A DNA stretch of 64,000 bases from Tunicatimonas sp964551335 (GTDB lineage Bacteria > Bacteroidota > Bacteroidia > Cytophagales > Cyclobacteriaceae), in NCBI GenBank assembly GCA_964551335.1, contig CAZKCO010000012.1:1-64000 (forward strand), in the 5' to 3' direction. The position numbers were made by a program, and so were the translations under genes. This document shows positions 9,417 through 16,752 of this stretch, piece by piece (position 1 is the stretch's first letter; each line of letters starts with the position of its first letter). The notes below the pieces were generated by a model, which was not told where the DNA came from, did not search any database, and saw only the letters and a program-made list of their open reading frames with translations.

Positions 9417-10037
9417 TTAAGAATTAAGCAAAGAGTTGTAGTAAGCAGTCACCCGCACGAGGTCTTGCTGACGGTCAGGTTTCAACTTATTTTTCTTTAT
9501 ATACTTCTCAATCTCAGGTTTGTTTCGTGGAAACATTTCGTAAAGATCATCTTTTTTTTGAGAGAAGTATTGAATATTCCCTTTCTGATCCAGAAAATAA
9601 TAATTGTAATCCAGTCGGTAACGAGTGATCAATTGATTACCGTAGTAGAAAGGATCGTAGGCTGAACTAGTCTGTTGAACAACCTCTTCGCGACAGAGTA
9701 ATGTAAGCGTGTTCTCGTAAAGGACTTCAAAAATTCGAGGGGTTTTGTAATTTGAGCTTACCTGATACGGCAAAGCATAGAACTCGCGATAACGGCCATA
9801 CTCTACATCAAATATCTCGAAGTACAAAAGCTTTTTGGCACTAAATGTTTTAAGCGTATTGTTAGCACTGAATTGAATTAGATCAGCCTCGAGATTGTAT
9901 TTGATTTTCCCTTTAAAGGTTTCTCCATCTACGGTAGTAACGCTGCCGTCGTGCCAAACTTCTGAAGGAAAGTATTGGGCCCAAAGCATAGGGGCAAATA
10001 CCAATATCAGCAAACTTGTAACAAATAACTTTTTCAT
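9417..10037 (-). CDS. Secreted protein of unknown function
   Basis: 206 residues with a signal peptide (MKKLFVTSLLILVFAPMLWA-Q). The mature part opens with DGSVTTVDGETFKGKIKYN, a short beta-rich motif seen in many small periplasmic Bacteroidota proteins. It has many Tyr residues and ends in a Lys-rich helical part (EIEKYIKKNKLKPDRQQDLV). I see no catalytic motif. It lies 15 bases upstream of surE on the same strand and is probably co-transcribed with it; function cannot be assigned. Confidence 0.7.
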   Translation of the reverse strand: MKKLFVTSLLILVFAPMLWAQYFPSEVWHDGSVTTVDGETFKGKIKYNLEADLIQFSANNTLKTFSAKKLLYFEIFDVEYGRYREFYALPYQVSSNYKTPRIFEVLYENTLTLLCREEVVQQTSSAYDPFYYGNQLITRYRLDYNYYFLDQKGNIQYFSQKKDDLYEMFPRNKPEIEKYIKKNKLKPDRQQDLVRVTAYYNSLLNS

Positions 10038-10088
10038 AAGACCATGATTCTATATTCATAACACACGTTTTCCCAAAATAGTGTGTAT

Positions 10089-11216
10089 TTACCCTTTCAA
10101 GGGAACATGATCAACAATTTCTAACCCATACCCCTGCAGACCTGCACGCTTTACTGGGTGATTGGTAATCAATTTAATTTTATTTACTCCTAAATCCCGC
10201 AGTATTTGTGCTCCAATTCCGTAATCGCGTTTGTCCATTTTGACTCCAAGTGCTGAGATTGATTGCTCGTCTTGATTTTCCTTACGTTTTTGGTAGTCTT
10301 TCAAACGTTCCAGAATATTACTGCCTAAACCTTCCTGATTCATGTATAATATGACCCCCTTTTCTTCCTGATTCAAAATTTCAAGAGAACGTTGTAATAC
10401 ATTAAACTGATTGTTGATGAATGTACCGAAAATATCCTCAAAGAGGTTAGATGAATGTACTCGAACGGTCACTATTTCATCCGACCCCCAATGCCCTTTT
10501 ACAAAAGCTAAGTGCACTTCATTCGTAAGCAATTGAGTATATGCATAAAGCTGCAAGTCGCCGTATTTTGAATCTAGAGGAACCGAAACCTCTCGTCGAA
10601 TAAGACTATCGTGCTGTAGACGGTACTGAATTAAATCTTGAATGGATACCAGCTTCAATCCAAATCGGTCGGCCACTTTCCTCAAATCGGGTAAACGTGC
10701 CATAGTACCATCTTCATTCATGATCTCTACGAGAACTCCAGCTGGTGCCAAACCTGCCAAACGAGGAAGGTCAATGGCTGCTTCGGTGTGACCTGCTCGC
10801 CGCAGGACTCCACCGTTTTTAGCCTTTAGTGGAAAGATATGCCCTGGTCTACCTAAATCTTCTGGTGTTGTGGAAGGGTTAACCAAGGCCTGGATGGTCT
10901 TAAAGCGATCAGAGGCAGAAATTCCAGTAGTACATCCGTGTCCAATTAAATCTACGGATATCGTAAAAGGAGTGTCGTAATGCGAGGTATTTTTTCCCAC
11001 CATCAGTTCTAGCTCCAATTCTTGACAACGATCTTCGGTGAGCGGGGCACAAATCAATCCGCGTCCATGAATTGACATGAAATTTATGATTTCAGGGGTG
11101 ATTTTTTCGGCAGCGCATACAAAATCCCCTTCATTTTCCCGATGCTCATCATCCACTACAATAATTATCTTACCTTGACGAATGGCCTCAATAGCATCAT
11201 GAATTAAATCTAGCAT
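10089..11216 (-). CDS. ribB: 3,4-dihydroxy-2-butanone-4-phosphate synthase fused to a degenerate GTP cyclohydrolase II-like domain
   Basis: 375 residues. Residues 1-200 are a complete RibB domain: the acidic loop DDEHRENEGD (22-31), HGRGLICAPL (50-59), CTTGISASDR (95-104), GRPGHIFPL (122-130) and RRAGHTEAA. It should convert ribulose 5-phosphate to the four-carbon precursor of riboflavin. Residues 205-375 align with GTP cyclohydrolase II (DYGIGAQILRDLGV at 331-344, GLQGYGLEIVDHVPL at the end), but the three zinc Cys are replaced (Asn257, Asn268, Gln270) and the RQEGRG loop reads NQEGLG (293-298). This domain is therefore probably not a cyclohydrolase. It resembles the RibBX variant known from Proteobacteria. 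A separate RibA would then be needed elsewhere. Confidence 0.9.
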   Translation of the reverse strand: MLDLIHDAIEAIRQGKIIIVVDDEHRENEGDFVCAAEKITPEIINFMSIHGRGLICAPLTEDRCQELELELMVGKNTSHYDTPFTISVDLIGHGCTTGISASDRFKTIQALVNPSTTPEDLGRPGHIFPLKAKNGGVLRRAGHTEAAIDLPRLAGLAPAGVLVEIMNEDGTMARLPDLRKVADRFGLKLVSIQDLIQYRLQHDSLIRREVSVPLDSKYGDLQLYAYTQLLTNEVHLAFVKGHWGSDEIVTVRVHSSNLFEDIFGTFINNQFNVLQRSLEILNQEEKGVILYMNQEGLGSNILERLKDYQKRKENQDEQSISALGVKMDKRDYGIGAQILRDLGVNKIKLITNHPVKRAGLQGYGLEIVDHVPLKG

Positions 11217-11557
11217 AACCCACTTTTTCGTAAAAGTACTTAATCATTTCTTTCTTCCCTATTTTTATACTTAAGCGATTGAATTTACTTAACATAATTT
11301 TAGTTACGTAACATTTTGATTGTATTTCAACAGCCTAAAGCAATCTTTGATTTTATCTTCTACAGACAATCATTTCTCTAATACTCAGATGAAAAAAATA
11401 TACATTATACCGTATAACAAGTGGAAAAATTGCTTACATTCATGCATTAGAATCGTTCAACTACGGTGTTTCAGCTATCCTAAACTTAAACCAATCAGAT
11501 TTTTCGATATGTCCACACCGTTGTTCCTCGATAATTTCCATTTTTAATTTTTCAATT
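11217..11557. other. 341-base divergent intergenic region with a possible structured 5' leader for the RRM gene
   Basis: This region lies between ribB (minus) and the RRM gene (plus). I see no convincing TAnnTTTG promoter and no credible protein gene. A possible stem joins CGGTGT (11464-11469) to ACACCG (11515-11520), extended by CAA/TTG (11458-11460 with 11521-11523) past a two-base bulge, just upstream of the RRM start. A long structured leader would be in keeping with cold- or stress-regulated RNA-binding proteins, but that is inference. Confidence 0.4.
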
Positions 11558-11824
11558 ATGAACATTTACGTTGCGAACCTTAACTATCGGGTTCAAGATC
11601 ACGAACTCCAACAATTATTTGAGGAGTATGGTGAAGTATCATCAGCTAAAATTATCAAAGACCACGAATCTGGCCGTTCTAGAGGATTTGCCTTTGTGGA
11701 AATGCCTGACGATGAGGCAGGTATGCAAGCAATTAATGACCTAGATGGTGCGGAAGTTCAAGGTAGAAACCTCAAAGTGAGTAAAGCCCGTCCCCGGCCC
11801 CAAATGCAAGATCGCCGTTACTAA
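11558..11824 (+). CDS. Small single-RRM RNA-binding protein
   Basis: 88 residues making one RNA recognition motif. RNP2 is IYVANL near residue 3 and RNP1 is RGFAFVEM around residues 43-50, with the spacing of a full four-stranded fold. It ends in a short basic, proline-rich tail (KARPRPQMQDRRY) without RGG repeats. Such proteins in Bacteroidota and Cyanobacteria bind single-stranded RNA and are thought to act after transcription, some being cold-induced. It is transcribed alone, with a strong terminator 22 bases after the stop codon. No Hfq or other RNA chaperone gene is near. Confidence 0.93.
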   Translation: MNIYVANLNYRVQDHELQQLFEEYGEVSSAKIIKDHESGRSRGFAFVEMPDDEAGMQAINDLDGAEVQGRNLKVSKARPRPQMQDRRY

Positions 11825-11845
11825 TCGTTTTATCCTATATTAACG

Positions 11846-11878
11846 ATAGCCAGCATTTAATTATGCTGGCTATTTTTT
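11846..11878 (+). terminator. Strong intrinsic terminator after the RRM gene
   Basis: A perfect 11-bp stem, ATAGCCAGCAT (11846-11856) with ATGCTGGCTAT (11863-11873), has a 6-base loop and is followed by TTTTTT. Its right arm covers the stop codon of the convergent pepP gene. On the minus strand no T-run follows, so it should stop only rightward transcription. Confidence 0.9.
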
Positions 11879-13162
11879 GTTCATAAGGCTCTCTATCTCC
11901 TCTACTTCGATAGGAATATCTCGCATCAGATCATATACGTTGCTTTCTCGAATAACCACGTTATTCTCCAGACGTATGCCAAGGTCTTCCTCCCTAATAT
12001 ATATGCCTGGTTCTACTGTAAATACCATTCCCTGTTCAAATTCCTGATATACGTTGCCGACATCGTGTACGTCTAGCCCTAAGTGATGGGAAGTTCCGTG
12101 CATAAAGTATTGTTTGTAAAGTGGTTGTTTTTCATCCTGGTTTTTGACCTCTTCACGGTCTAATAAACCTAACCCAATGAGTTCACTTTCCATGATTTTT
12201 CCCACTTCTTTATGATACGCTTTTACTGTATTTCCCGGACGCAGAAGCTGCATTGCCTCGCGTTGAACCCTGAGCACGGCGTTATAAACGGCTCTTTGGC
12301 GATCAGTAAAGCGGCCGTTTACCGGAATAGTCCGGGTCATATCAGCATTATAGTTGGCGTATTCGGCCCCTACGTCCATTAATATCAACTCTCCTTCATT
12401 ACAGCGATCATTATTGTCTATGTAATGTAAGACGCATGCATTTCCTCCTGAAGCCACGATAGGTTCATAAGCAAAACCTCTCGATCGGTTACGAACAAAT
12501 TCATGAAGATACTCAGCCTCTATCTCATACTCCATTACTCCCGGTTTTACAAACTTAAGAACTCGGTCAAATGCTTCTTTCGTAATATCGCAAGCCGTTT
12601 GTAATAACGCTATCTCTCCAACCGATTTTACCGCTCGCAATTGGTGCATAATCGGGGCCACCCGACGATAATTATGTAGTGGGTAGTGTTCCTGGCACCA
12701 TTTTATAAATCTAGCATTTCGGGTCGGTACTTGAATATCGGCACGCAAGTGTTCATTCGTATTTAAGTAAACGTGTTCAGCTTGAGCCATCATGGTATAA
12801 AAAGTACGCTCAAACTGGCTCGTCCACATGATCTTCTCAATTCCCGACGTTTTAGTTGCTTCCACCTTGGTATACTTATGACCTTCCCAAATAGCGATTT
12901 CTTTATTGGTTTCCCGAACAAATAACACCTCCCGAAAGCTCTCATCCGGGAAGTCGGGGAACAACACTAAAATGCTTTCTTCCTGATCAATACCAGTTAA
13001 ATAAAACAGATCAGTATTCTGAATGAACTTCATTGTACCATCAGCATTAGTAGGCATAATATCGTTACTGTGCAGAACGACCATTGAGTTAGGCTCCAGA
13101 TGATGAATTAAGCGTTGGCGGTTTTCTACGAAAAGCTGGGAATCGATGGGTAGGTACTTCAT
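11870..13162 (-). CDS. pepP: Xaa-Pro aminopeptidase (aminopeptidase P, M24B)
   Basis: A 430-residue metallopeptidase that removes an N-terminal residue preceding proline. The N-terminal AMP_N domain covers about residues 1-150 (MVVLHSNDIMPTNADGTMKF). The catalytic pita-bread domain has the five metal ligands in the expected places: the two Asp in LILMDVGAEYANYNADMTRT, the His in SHHLGLDVHDVG, and the Glu residues in TVEPGIYI and RLENNVVI. The length fits PepP. It is a single cytoplasmic gene divergent from the his operon; a TAAGTTTG -7 element lies 20 bases upstream of its start. Confidence 0.95.
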   Translation of the reverse strand: MKYLPIDSQLFVENRQRLIHHLEPNSMVVLHSNDIMPTNADGTMKFIQNTDLFYLTGIDQEESILVLFPDFPDESFREVLFVRETNKEIAIWEGHKYTKVEATKTSGIEKIMWTSQFERTFYTMMAQAEHVYLNTNEHLRADIQVPTRNARFIKWCQEHYPLHNYRRVAPIMHQLRAVKSVGEIALLQTACDITKEAFDRVLKFVKPGVMEYEIEAEYLHEFVRNRSRGFAYEPIVASGGNACVLHYIDNNDRCNEGELILMDVGAEYANYNADMTRTIPVNGRFTDRQRAVYNAVLRVQREAMQLLRPGNTVKAYHKEVGKIMESELIGLGLLDREEVKNQDEKQPLYKQYFMHGTSHHLGLDVHDVGNVYQEFEQGMVFTVEPGIYIREEDLGIRLENNVVIRESNVYDLMRDIPIEVEEIESLMNKK

Positions 13163-13181
13163 AATGTAAACGTATTATGAG

Positions 13182-13189
13182 CAAACTTA
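13182..13189 (-). promoter_or_regulatory. Candidate -7 promoter element for pepP
   Basis: On the minus strand TAAGTTTG matches the Bacteroidota TAnnTTTG element and would place the transcript start about 14 bases before the pepP ATG. I do not see a good TTG -33 element at the usual 17-23 base spacing, so confidence is limited. Confidence 0.4.
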
Positions 13190-13237
13190 CAAAATTTGAG
13201 AAGCCCTTAGAAAACCTATTGATTTAATTCTAGGTTG

Positions 13238-13271
13238 TTGCTGTATATTCTAATAACGAAGCCTATATTTG
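13238..13271 (+). promoter_or_regulatory. Probable promoter of the his operon
   Basis: TTG at 13238-13240 and TATATTTG at 13264-13271 are 23 bases apart, at the long end of the range known for Bacteroidota primary-sigma promoters. A start near 13277 would put the His-rich leader peptide almost at the 5' end of the transcript, leaving a leader of about 105 bases before hisG. Confidence 0.6.
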
Positions 13272-13282
13272 TAGTCTATACT

Positions 13283-13315
13283 ATGATAATCACTCCTCAT
13301 CATCGCTACCATTGA
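13283..13315 (+). CDS. hisL: Candidate his operon leader peptide (MIITPHHRYH)
   Basis: A ten-codon reading frame with an ATG start and TGA stop, containing three His codons of which two are adjacent (13298-13303). It lies just after a good promoter match and 69 bases before hisG. In classical his leaders a ribosome stalls on His codons when charged tRNA-His is scarce. Here the codons after the His pair (GCTACCATT, 13305-13313) can also pair with 13346-13354 downstream, so the ribosome's position would change the RNA fold. The peptide is far shorter and less His-rich than that of E. coli. The call is by inspection, with no comparative support. Confidence 0.7.
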   Translation: MIITPHHRYH

Positions 13316-13375
13316 ATCTTCGCTCCAATCGCTCCTTGCGATTGAAATGGCAGCTTATTCTCAATTTATTATTTG
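13305..13375 (+). promoter_or_regulatory. Possible his attenuator structure
   Basis: The inner hairpin CAATCGC (13326-13332) with GCGATTG (13338-13344) has a 5-base loop. The outer stem 13305-13313 with 13346-13354 has nine positions and one A-C mismatch. A T-rich but interrupted stretch follows (13355-13375). There is no clean T-run, so it could act as a weak terminator or by hiding the hisG start region; which one I cannot tell. Confidence 0.5.
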
Positions 13376-13384
13376 TATTTATTC

Positions 13385-14245
13385 ATGAAAAAGACTTTAC
13401 GTATTGCGGTTCAAAAATCAGGGCGCTTAAGCGAGCAATCGCTTAAGCTCATGAACGAATGCGGCATTCGCTTTAATAACGGCAAAAGTAGACTCAAAGC
13501 TGTTTCCAATAATTTTCCGGCTGAATTTTTGTTCTTGCGGGATGATGATATTCCCGGCTACGTGGAAGACGGAGTGGCCGACTTAGGCCTGGTGGGCGAA
13601 AATGAAATGGCCGAGAAAGCTAAAGATGTAGAACTCATCAAAAGACTAGGTTTTTCCAAATGTCGTCTTTCACTGGCTATTCCGCGCGATAAAGACTACA
13701 CAGGACCAGACTATTTTCAACATACCAATATTGCCACCTCCTACCCTCGCATACTGAACCAATACTTGGAAAGTCATAACATTTCCGCTCAAATCCACGA
13801 AATAAGTGGCTCGGTAGAAATTGCTCCCAGTATTGGACTTGCTGATGCAGTATGTGATATAGTAAGCTCTGGTAGCACTTTGTTAAGCAACGGATTAAAG
13901 GAAGTTGAAACAATCTTTCGATCCGAGACGGTATTGATCGGAAACCACACCGCCCTGGTAGAGAAAAAAGCCCTTATTGACCAACTGGTATTTCGGATTA
14001 ACTCCGTATTAACTGGAAAAGGCAACAAGTACATTCTATTAAATGCCCCTCAGGAAGCTACTCAATCTATTGTGGACTTATTACCCGGAATGCGAAGCCC
14101 TACTATTGTTCCATTGGCCATGTCCGGATGGAACTCCATTCATTCGGTAGTAGAGGAAGACCAGTTTTGGGAAGTTATTGAAAAATTGAAAGATGCGGGT
14201 GCCGAAGGAATTTTGGTTGTTCCTATAGAAAAAATGATCTTATGA
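13385..14245 (+). CDS. hisG: ATP phosphoribosyltransferase (long form)
   Basis: 286 residues from the ATG at 13385 (MKKTLRIAVQKSGRL). A TTG 12 bases upstream in frame is less likely because family N-termini begin here. HisG joins ATP and PRPP in the first, feedback-controlled step of histidine synthesis. The periplasmic-binding-like catalytic domain includes DLGLVGENEMAEKA and the PRPP-binding segment ADAVCDIVSSGSTLLSNGLK. The C-terminal ACT-like regulatory domain of about 75 residues (ending GAEGILVVPIEKMIL) marks the hexameric long form, which does not need HisZ. It overlaps hisD by 4 bases (ATGA). Confidence 0.96.
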   Translation: MKKTLRIAVQKSGRLSEQSLKLMNECGIRFNNGKSRLKAVSNNFPAEFLFLRDDDIPGYVEDGVADLGLVGENEMAEKAKDVELIKRLGFSKCRLSLAIPRDKDYTGPDYFQHTNIATSYPRILNQYLESHNISAQIHEISGSVEIAPSIGLADAVCDIVSSGSTLLSNGLKEVETIFRSETVLIGNHTALVEKKALIDQLVFRINSVLTGKGNKYILLNAPQEATQSIVDLLPGMRSPTIVPLAMSGWNSIHSVVEEDQFWEVIEKLKDAGAEGILVVPIEKMIL

Positions 14246-15549
14246 AAATAATTAACAATCCTCCCCAAGAAAAGTGGCCTAAGCTTACACGAAGACCAGC
14301 TCAAAAGTTTAAAAAAATAGAGAGGATCGTAAAGCCGATTCTCAAGAAAGTAAAGAAGAAGGGGGATGCTGCCCTCCGGTATTTCACTCTGGAATACGAT
14401 GGAGTTGAACTAAAGGATTTGATGGTGAATCAAGCGGAATTTTCTGCTGCTGATTATAAGGTAGACGAGTCTTTAAAAAACGCGATCCAATTTGCCTATC
14501 AGAACATACTAAAATTCCATAAAGCCCAACAGACCGCGGATATCGAGATAGAAACTACTCCCGGTGTCCGCTGCCTGCGCCGAAGTGTACCCATTGAACG
14601 CGTAGGTTTGTATATTCCGGGAGGAACGGCCCCCTTGTTTTCTACGGTATTGATGACCGGCATACCGGCTAAGATCGCCGGTTGTCGTGAGGTTATCATG
14701 TTTACTCCCTGCAATCGTCGGGGAGAGATACACCCAGCAATACTATATACTGCCCAACTAGTAGGTATTGATAAAGTATTTAAAGTAGGTGGTGCTCAAG
14801 CGATCGCCGCTATGGCTTATGGCACTGAAAGTGTTCCTAAGGTGCACAAAATATTTGGTCCAGGGAACCAGTACGTAACTGTGGCCAAACAACTAGTGAG
14901 TAAATCAATGGTAGCTATTGATATGCCCGCTGGTCCGTCTGAAGTAGCAGTGCTGGCTGATGATTCGGCCGATCCTACTTTTGTTGCCGCGGATTTATTA
15001 TCTCAAGCCGAGCACGGCATTGACAGTCAGGTGATGCTGGTTTCCACCAGCGAACGCCTGGTGAAAGAGACGGTTGAAGCACTTAAGTTCCAACTTAAGC
15101 AGTTGCCCCGGCAGGAGATAGCAAGGGAAGTACTAAACAACAGTTTGGCCTTTATTGTACCCAGCTTATCTGTAGGGTACCAATTACTAAATGAATATGC
15201 GGCTGAGCATCTCATTATAGCTACGGAGCAGCCGGAACAAGCCATCGAACATATTATCAATGCCGGTTCAGTATTTCTGGGTCATTACACTCCCGAATCG
15301 GCTGGCGACTATGCCTCTGGTACCAATCACACCCTTCCAACCAATGGTTTTGCCAAAGCGTACAGCGGAATCTCCCTGGATAGCTACGTGAAGAAGATTA
15401 CCTATCAGTCTATTAGCCCGGAAGGACTGCAAGAACTTGGACCAAACGTGGAAATAATGGCGAAAGCGGAGCAGCTTGAAGCCCATAAAAATGCGGTAAG
15501 CCTTCGTTTGGCTAAAATATCAGAAGAAGAAATGATTGGTAATACTTAA
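14242..15549 (+). CDS. hisD: Histidinol dehydrogenase
   Basis: A 435-residue zinc- and NAD-dependent enzyme that oxidises L-histidinol to L-histidine in two steps, ending the pathway. Diagnostic segments are RVGLYIPGGTAPLFSTVLMT, VGGAQAIAAMAYGTESVPKV, FGPGNQYVTVAK, MPAGPSEVAVLAD, the zinc-binding SQAEHG, and GDYASGTNHTLPTNGFAKAY near the C-terminus. The length is normal. It begins 4 bases inside hisG, so translation is coupled. hisC starts 19 bases past its stop. Confidence 0.97.
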   Translation: MKIINNPPQEKWPKLTRRPAQKFKKIERIVKPILKKVKKKGDAALRYFTLEYDGVELKDLMVNQAEFSAADYKVDESLKNAIQFAYQNILKFHKAQQTADIEIETTPGVRCLRRSVPIERVGLYIPGGTAPLFSTVLMTGIPAKIAGCREVIMFTPCNRRGEIHPAILYTAQLVGIDKVFKVGGAQAIAAMAYGTESVPKVHKIFGPGNQYVTVAKQLVSKSMVAIDMPAGPSEVAVLADDSADPTFVAADLLSQAEHGIDSQVMLVSTSERLVKETVEALKFQLKQLPRQEIAREVLNNSLAFIVPSLSVGYQLLNEYAAEHLIIATEQPEQAIEHIINAGSVFLGHYTPESAGDYASGTNHTLPTNGFAKAYSGISLDSYVKKITYQSISPEGLQELGPNVEIMAKAEQLEAHKNAVSLRLAKISEEEMIGNT

Positions 15550-15568
15550 AACGGCGTTCTTTCTGCTT

Positions 15569-16657
15569 ATGAAGTTTGATTTACAGAAATTGATCCGACC
15601 CCACCTACACAATTTGACCCCTTATGCCTCAGCTCGATCAGAGTTCAGTGGCGCGGCCAGAGTGTGGCTGGATGCCAACGAAAATGCCTACGGAACCCCC
15701 GGCTCGGATACAACACTTTCATACCACCGTTATCCCGACCCTTATCAAAAGAAGTTAAAAGAGAAAATTAGTGAAATAAAAAATATTGCTTCGGATCAGA
15801 TCTTTCTGGGAAATGGTAGTGACGAAGCTATTGATCTGCTAATCAGAATATTTTGCCGACCAGGGATAGATAATGTGGTGACCCTCCCCCCTACCTTTGG
15901 AATGTACGAAGTTGCAGCTTCCGTTAATGATGTAGCTGTTCATGCCGCACCGCTCTTACCCAACTACCAACTTAACCGGGAGGCAGTAGCTTCCGCTATC
16001 GACAGTCATACTAAAATTATCTTTATCTGCTCCCCAAATAATCCTACCGGTAATCTGCTGGATCGGGATGAAATACGGTTCTTTTTAGAGTCATTCCCGG
16101 GGATTGTGGTTGTGGATGAAGCTTACGTTGATTTTTCTGTACAACCAAGCTTTCTTGCCGAACTAGGCAACTATCCTAACCTGGTGGTGCTCCACACTTT
16201 TAGTAAAGCCTGGGGAATGGCTTCACTGCGTTTGGGTGCCGCATTTGCATCTACCGAAATTGTGAATCTGCTCAACAGAATTAAGCTTCCCTACAACATC
16301 TCCGCACTGAATCAGGAAGTAGCCTTAAACGTACTTCTGCAAACTGACAAGTATCAGGCTGGCATAAAAAAGATAATTCAGCAAAGAGAATGGTTAGTAA
16401 ACGCGTTGGAGTCTTTGGAAGTGGTAGACCAAATTTATCCTTCTGATGCTAACTTTCTGTTGGTAAAATTTGTGGATGCGCCCAGTTTATATCAATTCTT
16501 AGTGAAAGAAGGAGTTATCGTTCGTAACCGCTCAACGGTACGCTTATGTGAAGGTGGACTACGCATTACCATTGGTACAGAATCGGAAAACCAAGAATTA
16601 GTAGGGGCCATCCATCAGTTTGAGGATCGATACCTAAAACAATCCAAGTCAGCATAA
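15569..16657 (+). CDS. hisC: Histidinol-phosphate aminotransferase
   Basis: 362 residues from the ATG at 15569. A longer frame opens at a TTG (15536) inside hisD and adds eleven residues that do not look like the family. It is a class I/II PLP enzyme making histidinol phosphate from imidazole-acetol phosphate and glutamate. Motifs are VWLDANENAYGTP, the YHRYPDPYQ start, CSPNNPTGN, VVVDEAYVDF, and the PLP-lysine segment TFSKAWGMASLRLG. It is the third gene of the his unit; a 95-base gap with a weak hairpin separates it from hisB. Confidence 0.95.
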   Translation: MKFDLQKLIRPHLHNLTPYASARSEFSGAARVWLDANENAYGTPGSDTTLSYHRYPDPYQKKLKEKISEIKNIASDQIFLGNGSDEAIDLLIRIFCRPGIDNVVTLPPTFGMYEVAASVNDVAVHAAPLLPNYQLNREAVASAIDSHTKIIFICSPNNPTGNLLDRDEIRFFLESFPGIVVVDEAYVDFSVQPSFLAELGNYPNLVVLHTFSKAWGMASLRLGAAFASTEIVNLLNRIKLPYNISALNQEVALNVLLQTDKYQAGIKKIIQQREWLVNALESLEVVDQIYPSDANFLLVKFVDAPSLYQFLVKEGVIVRNRSTVRLCEGGLRITIGTESENQELVGAIHQFEDRYLKQSKSA

Positions 16658-16752
16658 ACAATATATCTTGCCGGACTATCGTAACTTCCGGTTTAATTTT
16701 TCAAGTTTTTATCTACTTTTTTATTATTTCGTCTTGAGACCAAAATTCGTAT

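Noticed and set aside
11320..11547. 75-residue open frame upstream of the RRM gene
   Set aside because: Non-ATG start, no family resemblance, low-complexity composition of an AT-rich leader. More likely non-coding.
16671..16700. Terminator between hisC and hisB
   Set aside because: Only a 5-bp CCGGA/TCCGG stem with a long loop and a broken T-run. Too weak to list as a feature.
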